Source of the DNA: CAMLOF01 sp966692625
GTDB lineage: Bacteria; Pseudomonadota; Gammaproteobacteria; Burkholderiales; Burkholderiaceae_C
NCBI GenBank assembly: GCA_966692625.1
Contig: CBKZAG010000096.1
Coordinates: 1-12,344, forward strand
Reading direction: 5' to 3'
Length of the DNA: 12,344 nt
In this document: in pieces, positions 1-7,752 of the stretch
How positions within the stretch are numbered: position 1 is the stretch's first letter
Layout: each line of letters starts with the position of its first letter
Made by a program: the position numbers and the translations under genes
Notes under the pieces: model-generated
What the model saw: the letters and a program-made list of their open reading frames with translations, nothing else
What the model was told of the DNA's origin: nothing
Database searches by the model: none

Positions 1-680
1 ATGCCGCTCAGGTCCATGGGTTTGCCCAGGCCCATGCCGTTGGTGAGCACCGCGTAGATGATGCTGGCGATGATGAGGCCCATGAGAATGAGCAGGCGCT
101 GCAGCATGCCGCTGGTGAACACCGCCACCAGTGCCACGCTCACGAAGGTGACGCCCTGCATCCAGGCGTCGAAGCCCGTGGGCGCCATGTTCTTGATGGG
201 GATGCCCGCGAGGTTGAGCCCGATGACGGCCACCACCGAGCCGGTGACCACCGGGGGCATGAAGCGTTCGATCCAGCCCGTGCCCACCGCCTGCACGATG
301 GCACCGATGATGAAATACACCGCGCCACAGGCGATGATGCCGCCCAGCGCGACGCCGATGTTGCCGTTGGGCCCCTGGCCCGCATAACCGCTGGCCGCGA
401 TCACCACGCCGATGAAGGCAAAGCTGGAACCCAGGTAGCTGGGCACCTTGCCGCCCGTCATGACGAAGAAGATGAGCGTGCCGATGCCGCTCATGAGGAT
501 GGCGACGTTGGGGTCGAACCCCATGAGGATGGGCGCGAGCACCGTGGCGCCGAACATGGCGATGAGGTGCTGCACGCCCATGACGGTGGTCTGCGGCCAG
601 GGGAGCCGTTCGTCCGGGCCGATGACGCCACCCGCCTGCAGGGCCGCGTCGGATTTTTTTTGCCAATGGAACATGCCCAT
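1..680 (-). CDS. NCS2-family nucleobase permease (uracil/xanthine type), C-terminal part beyond the left edge
   Basis: This is the N-terminal 226 residues of an inner-membrane nucleobase/cation symporter-2. The translation begins MGMFHWQKKSDAALQ and continues with hydrophobic segments separated by short loops. It shows the family marks QHLIAMFGATVLAPILMGF in the first membrane segment and VPSYLGSSFAFIG in the third, which are typical of UraA/RutG/UacT-like proteins. The family is usually 430-500 residues, so about half is missing, including the conserved glutamate of TM8 that helps set substrate choice; uracil, xanthine and uric acid therefore cannot be told apart. Two start codons are possible, 680 and 674; the GGAG at 683-686 is better spaced for the second. 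The gene lies 64 nt downstream of the porin in the same direction, so it could be the last member of the long operon or have its own promoter. A run of eight A bases lies in codons 7-9. Confidence 0.88.
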   Translation of the reverse strand, partial: MGMFHWQKKSDAALQAGGVIGPDERLPWPQTTVMGVQHLIAMFGATVLAPILMGFDPNVAILMSGIGTLIFFVMTGGKVPSYLGSSFAFIGVVIAASGYAGQGPNGNIGVALGGIIACGAVYFIIGAIVQAVGTGWIERFMPPVVTGSVVAVIGLNLAGIPIKNMAPTGFDAWMQGVTFVSVALVAVFTSGMLQRLLILMGLIIASIIYAVLTNGMGLGKPMDLSG

Positions 681-744
681 GTCTCCGTCCTGGGAAAGTT
701 GAAGTGGCACGATCCTAATGCAAGCCCAATCCGACACGGTCGCC

Positions 745-1821
745 TCAGAAACGGTGGCGAATCCCTGCCACCAGCGTCGTGCCGCTCTGCAGATTGGTCA
801 CGCTGTCTTTCATGAAGACGGCATAGACATCGGTCCGTTTGGACAGATCGTGGTCATAACCAAGCGCCCAGGTGGTGCGCCGGACGTTGGCCAGAGCCGT
901 CTCTGCCTTGCGGGTCTGGGCAACAGATGCCAGCACACGCCCCTTGCCCACCGGCACCGCCGCGCCGATCTGGGTGGTGCGGAAGTTGCGTTCCGCAGAC
1001 GCTGGCAGGTCGATGTCCGTGCGGCTGTGCTGGGCAAACAGTTTTACCGATCCAAAGTCATAGCTCGCGCCAAGCTGCCAGGTGTTCTGCCCTTGCTTCT
1101 GATTACCGGCGGGCACCACTGGCGGTGGCGGCAAGGTGGGCTGGTTCACGTCTTCGCCAGACAGGGATACCAGCAGCGGACCGCTTCCGTAGGTGAGGCT
1201 GTAGCCTACTCTGCGGTTGGCGCCGCCCGTCGCTTCACCAAAACCGTAGTTCAACGCGCCGACGAACCCCGCCATGTTGGGCGAGGTGTAAGCCACGGCA
1301 TTGCTGTAGGACGAATCGGATGCGCCCGCCGGGCCGCCCGATGCGATCGCCGCATCCATGGGCTGGCCGCCAATATAGGTGTGCAGCGAAATGGGGTTGA
1401 GCGCGACCGAATCACCGAACGGATTGAGCCTAATGGTACTGATGAAGTTGGGCGTGGTGATCCGGCCCAGCCGCAACAGACCCCAGTTTCCCTGCAAGCC
1501 GACGTACGTGGTGCGAGAGAACATGGCGTCGTTGGTGAAGCGTCCAGTGTCACCTGTGTCGGCGCGGAAGAAGCCAGACATCTCGAACAACGCCTTCAGC
1601 CCGCCGCCCAGATCTTCCGTTCCGCGCATACCCCATTGCGAAGTGGTCATACCCCCACTGTCGGCCACCGTCTGGCTCAGCCCGCTGGCGCTGGCCAACT
1701 GCTTTTTGCCAACGTACATGTCAACCACCCCATATACCTGCACACCAGACTGTGCGTGTGCAGCCGCGCAGGACAATAGCAGGCCTGCGGCCAGCCCCGA
1801 AAGGCGCCGTGAATCATTCAT
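745..1821 (-). CDS. Gram-negative trimeric porin (Porin_4 type)
   Basis: This 358-residue outer-membrane beta-barrel porin is for diffusion of small hydrophilic solutes. It has a Sec signal peptide with a likely cut after AHA (residue 23), followed by the beta-strand start SGVQVYGVVDMYVG. Further porin marks are WGMRGTEDLGGGLKALFEM, YVGLQGNWGLLRLGR, and a C-terminus ending in RHRF, where the terminal phenylalanine is the usual BAM-recognition residue. Length and motifs match the general porins of beta-proteobacteria. The start is supported by GGAGA seven bases upstream. It lies 64 nt after the cyclase gene and probably supplies the outer-membrane entry step for the ABC uptake system upstream, though solute specificity cannot be read from sequence. 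The gap on its 5' side shows no convincing terminator hairpin, so cotranscription is plausible. Confidence 0.93.
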   Translation of the reverse strand: MNDSRRLSGLAAGLLLSCAAAHAQSGVQVYGVVDMYVGKKQLASASGLSQTVADSGGMTTSQWGMRGTEDLGGGLKALFEMSGFFRADTGDTGRFTNDAMFSRTTYVGLQGNWGLLRLGRITTPNFISTIRLNPFGDSVALNPISLHTYIGGQPMDAAIASGGPAGASDSSYSNAVAYTSPNMAGFVGALNYGFGEATGGANRRVGYSLTYGSGPLLVSLSGEDVNQPTLPPPPVVPAGNQKQGQNTWQLGASYDFGSVKLFAQHSRTDIDLPASAERNFRTTQIGAAVPVGKGRVLASVAQTRKAETALANVRRTTWALGYDHDLSKRTDVYAVFMKDSVTNLQSGTTLVAGIRHRF

Positions 1822-1885
1822 GTCAAGTCTCCGTTAAGGAATGTCAGGAAGGTTTTGGCGGTTTTTGTCCAGACATCGTGGCCAC

Positions 1886-2659
1886 TCAGTCGAAGATGGC
1901 GACCGCCCTGGTCCAGCCTGCCGAGGCCCCGCGGATCTTCACGGGGAAGCAGGCAATGGTGAACCCGTGGCTTGGTAGAGCCTCCAGGTTGTGCAACTTT
2001 TCAAGATGGCAGTAACCGATGTCGCGCCCGGCTTTGTGGCCTTCCCAGATGAGGCTGGCGTCGCCAGTTTGGGCGAACCGCTGGGCGGTGTAGGCGAAGG
2101 GCGCGTCCCAGCTCCAGGCGTCGGTGCCCGTCAGGCGCACGCCCTGCTCCAGCAGGTACATCGTGGCCTCGTAGCCCATTCCGCACCCAGCTCGCGTGTA
2201 TTCGGCGGAGCCATAGGCGCTGCCCGCCCGGGTATTCACCACCACGATCTCCAGCGGCTTGAGCGTGTGCCCAATGCGCTCAAGCTCGGCCTGCACGTCC
2301 TGGGGCTGCACGATGTAACCGTCGGGCAGGTGGCGGAAGTCGAGCTTGACCCCCGGCTGGAAGCACCAGCTCAGTTCGACCTCATCAATGCTCAATGCAC
2401 GCTGCCCGCCATCCATGGTGGAAGCGAAGTGCCAGGGCGCATCAAGGTGGGTGCCGTTGTGTGTGTTGAGGTGCACGTCCTCCACGGCCCAGGCCTCGCC
2501 GTCCGGCAGGTCGGCGCGCTGCAGGCCGGGAAAGAAGCGGGCCAGGTCGTCAAAGCTCATCTGGTGGTCGATGTAGCTGATGCGCGGCCCCAGGCCGGGG
2601 GGGTCGGAGGGGATGTCGTTTTCCAACGGCATCGAGATGTCGATGAAACGTCTGGTCAT
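1886..2659 (-). CDS. Cyclase-family metal-dependent hydrolase (kynurenine formamidase-like)
   Basis: This 257-residue protein belongs to the Cyclase family (PF04199), which includes bacterial kynurenine formamidase, isatin hydrolase and polyketide cyclases. The diagnostic metal-binding motif HNGTHLDAPWH is at residues 67-77 (H67, H71, D73, H77). A later block GTDAWSWDAPF and the C-terminal HLEKLHNLEALP and ACFPVKIRGASAGW are typical of a proteobacterial subgroup of unassigned substrate. Members usually hydrolyse a cyclic or acyl amide or ester through a metal-activated water. No signal peptide is visible, so it is likely cytoplasmic. Its start is 6 nt after the stop of the second ABC permease, so it is translated from the transporter transcript and probably acts on the imported compound. 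It is not a clear KynB: it is longer than the roughly 210-residue enzymes, and no other tryptophan-pathway gene is present. Confidence 0.88.
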   Translation of the reverse strand: MTRRFIDISMPLENDIPSDPPGLGPRISYIDHQMSFDDLARFFPGLQRADLPDGEAWAVEDVHLNTHNGTHLDAPWHFASTMDGGQRALSIDEVELSWCFQPGVKLDFRHLPDGYIVQPQDVQAELERIGHTLKPLEIVVVNTRAGSAYGSAEYTRAGCGMGYEATMYLLEQGVRLTGTDAWSWDAPFAYTAQRFAQTGDASLIWEGHKAGRDIGYCHLEKLHNLEALPSHGFTIACFPVKIRGASAGWTRAVAIFD

Positions 2660-2665
2660 GGTGAG

Positions 2666-3433
2666 TCAGGGTTGTTTCCACTTGAGCATGCGCCGCTCGG
2701 CCAACACCAGCAGCGCGTTGCTGACAAAACCGATGCCGCCCAGAAGCACCACGCCAGCGAAGACATCAGGCGCCCGGAAGGCACGGGCGGCCTGCAGGAT
2801 GGCCAGCCCCAGACCGTTCTGGGAAGCAAGCATTTCGCCAACGATGGCCAGGATGAGCGCCACAGTGAGTGACAGGCGCATACCGGCCAGGGCGTCGGGC
2901 AAGGCAGTGGGCAGGCCGATCTTCAACACGAAGGCCTGCGGCGAAAGACGCAGCACACGAGCGACTTCGTACAGGCGCGGCTCGACCGAGGCAAAGCCGT
3001 GCACGGTGGCCAGCAGCACGGGCCAAACGGCGCCGAAGGCGATGACCACCAACACCATGGCCGGCGACAGACCCATCAACGCGATGGCGATGGGCATGAT
3101 GGCGGACGCAGGCAAGGGGCGAATCACTTCCAGCATGGGCTGGACCCACGCACGCAGCGAAGCGGAAACACCGATCACTGCCCCCAGTGCCACGCCGATC
3201 GCCGATGCCAGCAGCCAGCCGTAGAACATGCGAGCCACGGTGCCTGCGCCAAGATCAAGCAGATCACCCTGCGCCAGCCCCTGCCGCAGGGATTCGAGTA
3301 TGGCGAAAGGTCCCGGCAGGAAGATCGGGTTGATCCACTCCCGCTCACACACGAACCACCACACGCCGAGCAGCGCCAGGGTGACGGACAGGCTCAACGC
3401 GCCTGCCCGGATTCTTTGTGCTGTGCGCTTCAT
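2666..3433 (-). CDS. ABC transporter permease, SsuC/TauC-like (second of two)
   Basis: This 255-residue inner-membrane subunit belongs to the binding-protein-dependent transport family (BPD_transp_1). It has an N-terminal membrane anchor (residues 12-28), the family block LEVIRPLPASAIMPIAIALM around 101-120, and the EAA loop EVARVLRLSPQAFVLKIGLP at 156-175 that docks on the ATPase. The frame stays open upstream through the neighbouring permease, but the true start is taken at 3433. That ATG overlaps the stop of the first permease as ATGA, and the translation becomes a normal permease N-terminus (MKRTAQRIRAGALSLSV) exactly there. The partner permease is also 255 residues but differs clearly in sequence, so the pore is probably a heterodimer rather than the homodimer usual for SsuC. 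Confidence 0.92.
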   Translation of the reverse strand: MKRTAQRIRAGALSLSVTLALLGVWWFVCEREWINPIFLPGPFAILESLRQGLAQGDLLDLGAGTVARMFYGWLLASAIGVALGAVIGVSASLRAWVQPMLEVIRPLPASAIMPIAIALMGLSPAMVLVVIAFGAVWPVLLATVHGFASVEPRLYEVARVLRLSPQAFVLKIGLPTALPDALAGMRLSLTVALILAIVGEMLASQNGLGLAILQAARAFRAPDVFAGVVLLGGIGFVSNALLVLAERRMLKWKQP

Positions 3434-4197
3434 GCCTTGACTCCCGCGCCGGTCGGCAGGGAATGCCGGAACCAGTGCCCTTGCAGGGCCAGCAAAGCTG
3501 CACTCAGGCCCCAGCCCAGCAAGCCGATCCACAGCACCAGCGCAAACATCAGGTCCGGGCGCAAGCTTTGCTGCGCGCTCATGAGCGCGTAACCCAAGCC
3601 TTGGGGGTTGGCGGCAATCTCCACGGTGACGCCCACCACCAGGGCTATGCCCAGGCCCAGGCGAAACGCCACGAACACGCGGGGCAACGCGGCTGGCAGA
3701 ACGATCTTGCAGACCCGCTGCCAAATCCCCAGCCCCAGCACCTGCGCCACTTCCAGCAAGCGTGGCTCCACATGACGGATGGCGGACTGGGTCAGCAACA
3801 ACATGGGCCAGAAACAGGTGAAGGCGACCACGGCAACTTCCATGGCGTAGCCAAAGCCGAACATCAACATGGACAAGGGAATCAACGCCACTGACGGCAC
3901 AGGGCGCAACAACTCCACGGACAGAGCCGATGCCTCGGCCGCCATGCGCGACAGACCCACCCAGATGCCCAGCAGCAACCCAGCACCGCCGCCCAGAAGC
4001 AATCCACCCATGGCGGCCCCGAGGGTCTGCAACGTGTCCATCCACAGGCTGCCTTCCATGGCGGCCTGCCACAGCGCCAGCAACACGTCTGACGGGCGCG
4101 CCACGGCGTCGCTCACCACGGTGTTCAGGTGCATTGCGGCTTCGGCCACAAGCAACAGGCTCAAGGGCAATACGGCCCCTCGGATGTCGAGTTTCAT
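3430..4197 (-). CDS. ABC transporter permease, SsuC/TauC-like (first of two)
   Basis: This 255-residue inner-membrane permease is predicted to have about six membrane helices. Family marks are the block ELLRPVPSVALIPLSMLMFG at 95-114 and an EAA loop at 149-168 (EVAQVLG followed by KIVLP). The start at 4197 comes one base after the ATPase stop (TGA-C-ATG), so translation is almost certainly coupled. An upstream extension of the open frame to 4302 would overlap the ATPase gene by more than 100 bases and adds only arginine- and serine-rich sequence with no family resemblance, so it is rejected. The stop overlaps the next permease start by four bases. Together with the ATPase, the second permease and the secreted binding protein it forms a complete NMT1/SsuA-class importer, of the group used for sulfonates, taurine, pyrimidine precursors and some aromatic acids. 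Confidence 0.92.
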   Translation of the reverse strand: MKLDIRGAVLPLSLLLVAEAAMHLNTVVSDAVARPSDVLLALWQAAMEGSLWMDTLQTLGAAMGGLLLGGGAGLLLGIWVGLSRMAAEASALSVELLRPVPSVALIPLSMLMFGFGYAMEVAVVAFTCFWPMLLLTQSAIRHVEPRLLEVAQVLGLGIWQRVCKIVLPAALPRVFVAFRLGLGIALVVGVTVEIAANPQGLGYALMSAQQSLRPDLMFALVLWIGLLGWGLSAALLALQGHWFRHSLPTGAGVKA

Positions 4198-4198
4198 G

Positions 4199-5044
4199 TC
4201 AGTGCGTGTCCCGGATGTACTCAAAGGCCTCGCGCCGCAGCCGCAGGAACTCCGGCTCTTCCCGTGTGGTGAGCTGGTTGCGTGGGCGGGGCAGACATAC
4301 ATCGAACTTGCAGGCCAGGCTGGACGCCTGCCCTGGGTTGGCGCGCAACGCCAGTACCGTATCGCCCAGGTAGATGGCCTCTTCCAGATCGTGGGTGATG
4401 AACAGCACCGTGGTGCCTGCGTCCTGCACCAGTTGCAGCATCTCGTCCTGCAACTGCTGGCGGGTCATGGCGTCCAGGGCTCCGAAGGGTTCGTCCATGA
4501 GCAGCACGGCGGGCTCCTGCGCCAGGCAGCGGGCAATCTGCAGGCGTTGCTGCATGCCTCCCGACAACTGGCCCGGGAACTTTTCAGCATGCGCGGCCAA
4601 CCCCACCTTGGCCAGCAGTTGCTGTATGCGCTCTGCCCGCTCGCTCTTGGGCACGCGTGCAGCCTCCAGCGCCAGGCTGACATTGCCCGCCACCGTGCGC
4701 CATGGCAGCAAGGCTTTGGCATAGTCTTGGAACACGATGGCCACGTCACGTGCTGGCCCGCCCACCGGCTGCCCGTGGTGAAGGATCTGCCCCGCGCTGG
4801 GGCGCACAAGCCCGGTGAGCAGACGCAGCAGCGTGGTCTTGCCGCAACCAGATGGCCCGATCACACATACCAGCTCGCCCTGGCGCATGGTGAAGCTGAG
4901 TTCGTTGATCACCCGGCGCGAACCGAAATCCAGGGCCACGTGATCGAACTCGATGATGGGCTGACCCAGGTGTGCGGCGGCACGGGCATCGGCAACGCCA
5001 GTCACCAGGGAAAGACGTGCCGCGTTGGCCATTGAGGCAGACAT
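4199..5044 (-). CDS. ABC transporter ATP-binding protein, SsuB/TauB-like
   Basis: This 281-residue cytoplasmic nucleotide-binding subunit powers the importer encoded around it. All catalytic motifs are present: Walker A GPSGCGKTT at 63-71, Q-loop glutamine at 106 (VFQDYAKALLPW), signature LSGGMQQR at 160-167, Walker B LLMDEP at 181-186 followed by FGALD, and H-loop histidine 218 (FITHDLEEA). The ALLPWRTV stretch after the Q-loop is typical of the nitrate/sulfonate/taurine subgroup. The first ~30 residues are an extension before the ABC fold; a start at 5032 (MANAAR) is possible, but the one at 5044 has GGGAG eight bases upstream. It begins 19 nt after the binding-protein stop and ends one base before the first permease. 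Confidence 0.95.
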   Translation of the reverse strand: MSASMANAARLSLVTGVADARAAAHLGQPIIEFDHVALDFGSRRVINELSFTMRQGELVCVIGPSGCGKTTLLRLLTGLVRPSAGQILHHGQPVGGPARDVAIVFQDYAKALLPWRTVAGNVSLALEAARVPKSERAERIQQLLAKVGLAAHAEKFPGQLSGGMQQRLQIARCLAQEPAVLLMDEPFGALDAMTRQQLQDEMLQLVQDAGTTVLFITHDLEEAIYLGDTVLALRANPGQASSLACKFDVCLPRPRNQLTTREEPEFLRLRREAFEYIRDTH

Positions 5045-5063
5045 TGCCGTGACTCCCGTGATT

Positions 5064-5990
5064 TCAACGCGCGATCAGCGAGGCGACCATGGGCTGCTTG
5101 CGCAGCATCGCCTGCTCGGCCATGGTCTCGACCCAGAAGCGCAGATGTTCGTCCTTCATGTCACCCACAAGCCTGGGCCAGGGCGTGGCTTTGAGCACCG
5201 GCTCGGGCACCTTGAAGTACTTGGCCAGGCTGGCGTAGGACTCGTCACGGCTCTTCTGAGAGAACTCCACCGCGTCAACAATGGCTTCGCGGAATGCCGC
5301 GAGTGCCTTGCCGTTGTTCGTGGCCCACTTGCGCGTGGCTGTGTATACAACCGTTGCAAAGCCATTGGGCAGTTCGTTGTAGAAGCCGGGCATGACATCG
5401 CCCGCACCCGTGCCCTTGATGCGGCCGATGAAGGGCTCGGGCGCGATCGCGGCATCCACGCCACCGCCCTTGAGAACGTCGGGGATCTGCGGCAGCGGGA
5501 CCTCCACGAAGGTCACCTGCTTGGGGTCAACACCATTGAGAACAAGCCAGCGACGCACCAACACATGCAAAGTGCCATTGAGGCCGGGCACAGCAAACTT
5601 CTTGCCTACAAGTGCCTGTGCGTTGCCCAGGCCGCTGCCTGCCCGGGTGACGATGCCGATCATCGCGCGGCTGTTGTCGTAGGTGGAACCGGTCGCAACG
5701 CCCACAAGATCCAGTCCACCCTCGGCGGCCTGTAGGAACACGGTAGGAGTCGTTCCGCCGATCTGGATCGAGTCGGACACCAGCGCGGCTGGAATGTTGG
5801 ACGTCAGCGTGATGGCCTTGAGTTCCACATCAAGACCGCGTTTGGCAAAGAAGCCTTGCTCCTTCGCGATGAAGGCAGCGGCAAAATCAGGCACGGCTGT
5901 GTAGCCCACCACAACCTTGATTTGCGACCAGGCACTGCCCGCCCAGCACGCCAGCAACAAGGGAAAGATAACAAGGCGATGCAATTTCAT
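5064..5990 (-). CDS. ABC transporter periplasmic substrate-binding protein (NMT1/SsuA-like)
   Basis: This 308-residue secreted receptor has a Sec signal peptide, residues 1-22 (MKLHRLVIFPLLLACWAGSAWS), with cleavage expected before QIKVVVGY. The mature part has the NMT1/THI5-like fold marks: an early VAAFI-type segment (FAAAFIAKEQGFFAKRGLDVELK), then PAALVSDSIQIGG, then LVGVATG, and a second lobe with GKKFAVPGLNGTLHVLVRRWL and a GGVDAAIAPEPF hinge. These proteins deliver sulfonates, thiamine-pyrimidine precursors, nitrate or aromatic acids, and the ligand cannot be told from sequence. The start at 5990 is set by an ideal AGGAG five bases upstream; a further 18 upstream codons in frame are not signal-like. 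It follows the TetR gene by 32 nt and leads the transporter block. Confidence 0.93.
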   Translation of the reverse strand: MKLHRLVIFPLLLACWAGSAWSQIKVVVGYTAVPDFAAAFIAKEQGFFAKRGLDVELKAITLTSNIPAALVSDSIQIGGTTPTVFLQAAEGGLDLVGVATGSTYDNSRAMIGIVTRAGSGLGNAQALVGKKFAVPGLNGTLHVLVRRWLVLNGVDPKQVTFVEVPLPQIPDVLKGGGVDAAIAPEPFIGRIKGTGAGDVMPGFYNELPNGFATVVYTATRKWATNNGKALAAFREAIVDAVEFSQKSRDESYASLAKYFKVPEPVLKATPWPRLVGDMKDEHLRFWVETMAEQAMLRKQPMVASLIAR

Positions 5991-5995
5991 GATGT

Positions 5996-6000
5996 CTCCT
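5996..6000 (-). promoter_or_regulatory. Ribosome binding site fixing the binding-protein start
   Basis: AGGAG on the minus strand sits five bases before the ATG at 5990. It supports the shorter reading frame, whose N-terminus is a proper signal peptide, over the upstream ATG at 6044, which lies inside the TetR gene. Confidence 0.8.
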
Positions 6001-6022
6001 GGATGGGTATGTGGGTAAGAGC

Positions 6023-6718
6023 TCAGTGGGTACTGGGGGCACACGCGCCCTTGATGCCATCGGCGATGAAGCGCACCAGCAGGGGGCCTGCGGCTTCGCC
6101 GTCACCGGGTTGGTTCTCTCCCAGCGAAAGGCGCTCCACCCGTTCATCAATGACATGGTGCAGAAGCGCCCCCAGCGCGAACTGGTAGCACCAGGCCACC
6201 TGCCCGCGCGAGGCCTGGGGCAGTGCCTGCTGGAGCGCGTCGATGAACGCGTGGGCGAGCGGATCGAACAGTTCCTTGATGATGGGTTCGTCCTCAGCCA
6301 AGTGGTCGTTCATGCCGCGCGACATCAGGCGCAGATAGATGCGGCCATCGGGTGTGGCGGCCACCTTGAGCACGGGCAGCACAAAGGCCTTGATGATTTC
6401 TTCCAGCAAGCGTGCAGGTTGTGTTTCTGCCTGCACGCGCTGAAGAGTGACCAGACGTTCCTGGATGTACCCGGCGCGCTGGCGATAGATCTCGTGGTAA
6501 AGCTCCACCTTGGGGCCGTAGTAGTACCCCACCAGGGCCAGCGGCACCCCCGCTTCGTCGGCAATGTCTCGGATGGACACGCCATGGAAACCCCGTTGCG
6601 CGAACAGGCGTTCTGCCGACCGCAGGATGTTCTCCTTGCGGCTGGGGGCCAGTTCGTTTTCGCCAGGTTCGGCTTGCCTGCCCCGTCTTCTCACGGCTGT
6701 TTCGGTAGATTTTTTCAT
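6023..6718 (-). CDS. TetR/AcrR-family transcriptional regulator
   Basis: This 231-residue DNA-binding repressor-type protein has its helix-turn-helix at about residues 28-74. It contains ILRSAERLFAQRGFHGVSI, then the recognition region DIADEAGVPLALVGYYYGPK, which matches the family pattern ending in an aromatic pair, glycine and lysine. The C-terminal ~150 residues are the helical ligand-binding and dimerisation part, with no recognisable subfamily motif. A basic, disordered-looking segment of about 25 residues precedes the HTH. The gene overlaps the FAH hydrolase stop as ATGA, so it is translated with it and lies second in the operon it probably controls. The likely operator is the perfect palindrome at 7789-7804 upstream of the first gene. 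The inducer is presumably the imported compound or a breakdown product; this is inference. Confidence 0.93.
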   Translation of the reverse strand: MKKSTETAVRRRGRQAEPGENELAPSRKENILRSAERLFAQRGFHGVSIRDIADEAGVPLALVGYYYGPKVELYHEIYRQRAGYIQERLVTLQRVQAETQPARLLEEIIKAFVLPVLKVAATPDGRIYLRLMSRGMNDHLAEDEPIIKELFDPLAHAFIDALQQALPQASRGQVAWCYQFALGALLHHVIDERVERLSLGENQPGDGEAAGPLLVRFIADGIKGACAPSTH

Positions 6719-7752
6719 GCTTTCACTTGCTCCTTGACGATGTGGTTGCGCAGCACACCGATGCGTTCAACCTCGAGCTCAATGGTGTCCCCCGGCTGGA
6801 GAAAACGCCCCATTTCCACGCCACACCCGCGCAGATGCGGGCCCGATTCGGCAATGGTGGCGGTGCCCGATCCCATGAATTCACCAGGATGCAGCGTTTC
6901 ATCACGGGACACGTAGGCGATCATCTCCTCGAACGTGAAACGCATACCGCTGGAATGCCCGCGTGACACTTCCTGCCCGTTGATGCGTGCGCTCATCGCC
7001 AGCCTGTACGGCTCGGGTACTTCGTCTGGCGTGACCAGCACCGGCCCGATGGCGTTGCCCGTGTCGAAATCCTTGCCCTTGGCCGGGCCCAGACGGCCGC
7101 CCATTTCGCGGCCCTGAATGTCGCGTGCGGAAAAGTCGTTGAACACGACATAGCCACCGATGCAGTCGCGCGCCTGGGCTTCGGAGATGTCGCGCCCGCC
7201 CTGACACAGGACGATGCCGAATTCCAGCTCCCAGTCAAAGGCCCGCGTGTAGCCCGGCACCACGACCTTTGCTTCATGCCCCACCACCGAAAACCGGTTG
7301 CCCTTGTAGTACACCGGACGTTCGTACCAGGGCAGACTTTCCTTGTAAGCGCGGGTGTGCTGGCGCCCGAAACGCGCTTCAACCCACTCGTCGAGCCGGG
7401 CACGCCACGGCGGCATACCGAACTTGCGTGCGCAGTTGATGACGTGCTGCTCGAACGTCATGAACTCGCGGATCGATTCGGGTGTGGGCAATGGCGCAAG
7501 TCGCACCACCCGCGGGTCGTCGGCTTTGCGCACCACATCCGGCCCACCTTCTACCAGCGCTGCCTCCAAGGCTTCGGCCGCCGCATCCCTGGCACGCGGC
7601 CCCGCCCGCAGGAAAGACAACATGCTGCCCAACCCGCGGTCACCCTGCCCCCGCAGCCGGTCCGCAACCTCAAGGCGCACCAGCACACTGTCACCCTCCA
7701 GCAGGGCACACAGTTCCGGTTGACCGTCGACAAGAAAAGTACAGAGACGCAT
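6715..7752 (-). CDS. Fumarylacetoacetate hydrolase (FAH) family protein
   Basis: This 345-residue member of the FAH superfamily has enzymes that cleave C-C bonds of acylpyruvates, decarboxylate or isomerise ring-fission products, or hydrate dienoates. The C-terminal catalytic domain carries the metal ligands E175 and E177 (DWELEFG) and D206 (NDFSARD), with the conserved lysine K227 in AKGKDFDTGNAIGP, so it should be active. An N-terminal ~90-residue domain starts MRLCTFLVDGQPELC, as in longer family members, followed by a helical stretch (FMTFEQHVINCARKF). It is shorter than true fumarylacetoacetases of tyrosine breakdown (about 420 residues), and no homogentisate dioxygenase is nearby. The start at 7752 is chosen because family sequence begins there; the open frame upstream to 7920 would cross the operator region. 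The ATG lacks a recognisable Shine-Dalgarno sequence. It is first gene of the leftward operon, divergent from acetoacetyl-CoA synthetase. Confidence 0.87.
   Translation of the reverse strand: MRLCTFLVDGQPELCALLEGDSVLVRLEVADRLRGQGDRGLGSMLSFLRAGPRARDAAAEALEAALVEGGPDVVRKADDPRVVRLAPLPTPESIREFMTFEQHVINCARKFGMPPWRARLDEWVEARFGRQHTRAYKESLPWYERPVYYKGNRFSVVGHEAKVVVPGYTRAFDWELEFGIVLCQGGRDISEAQARDCIGGYVVFNDFSARDIQGREMGGRLGPAKGKDFDTGNAIGPVLVTPDEVPEPYRLAMSARINGQEVSRGHSSGMRFTFEEMIAYVSRDETLHPGEFMGSGTATIAESGPHLRGCGVEMGRFLQPGDTIELEVERIGVLRNHIVKEQVKA

Noticed and set aside
681..744. Promoter between porin and NCS2 permease
   Set aside because: The 64-bp gap has a ribosome binding site but no -35/-10 pair with acceptable matches, so none is claimed.
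718..1779. 353-codon plus-strand open frame over the porin
   Set aside because: The opposite strand encodes a porin with signal peptide and terminal phenylalanine. The plus-strand translation is arginine- and glycine-rich with no recognisable domain.
1822..1885. Promoter or terminator between cyclase and porin
   Set aside because: I found no hairpin with a T-run and no -35/-10 pair that I could defend; only a short AAAACC direct repeat is visible.
1991..2872. 293-codon plus-strand open frame over the cyclase gene
   Set aside because: It crosses two genes on the other strand that have clear family motifs, and its own composition is not protein-like.
3434..4072. 213-codon upstream extension of the second permease
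   Set aside because: It would lie wholly inside the first permease gene and has no membrane-protein character. The normal permease N-terminus begins at 3433.
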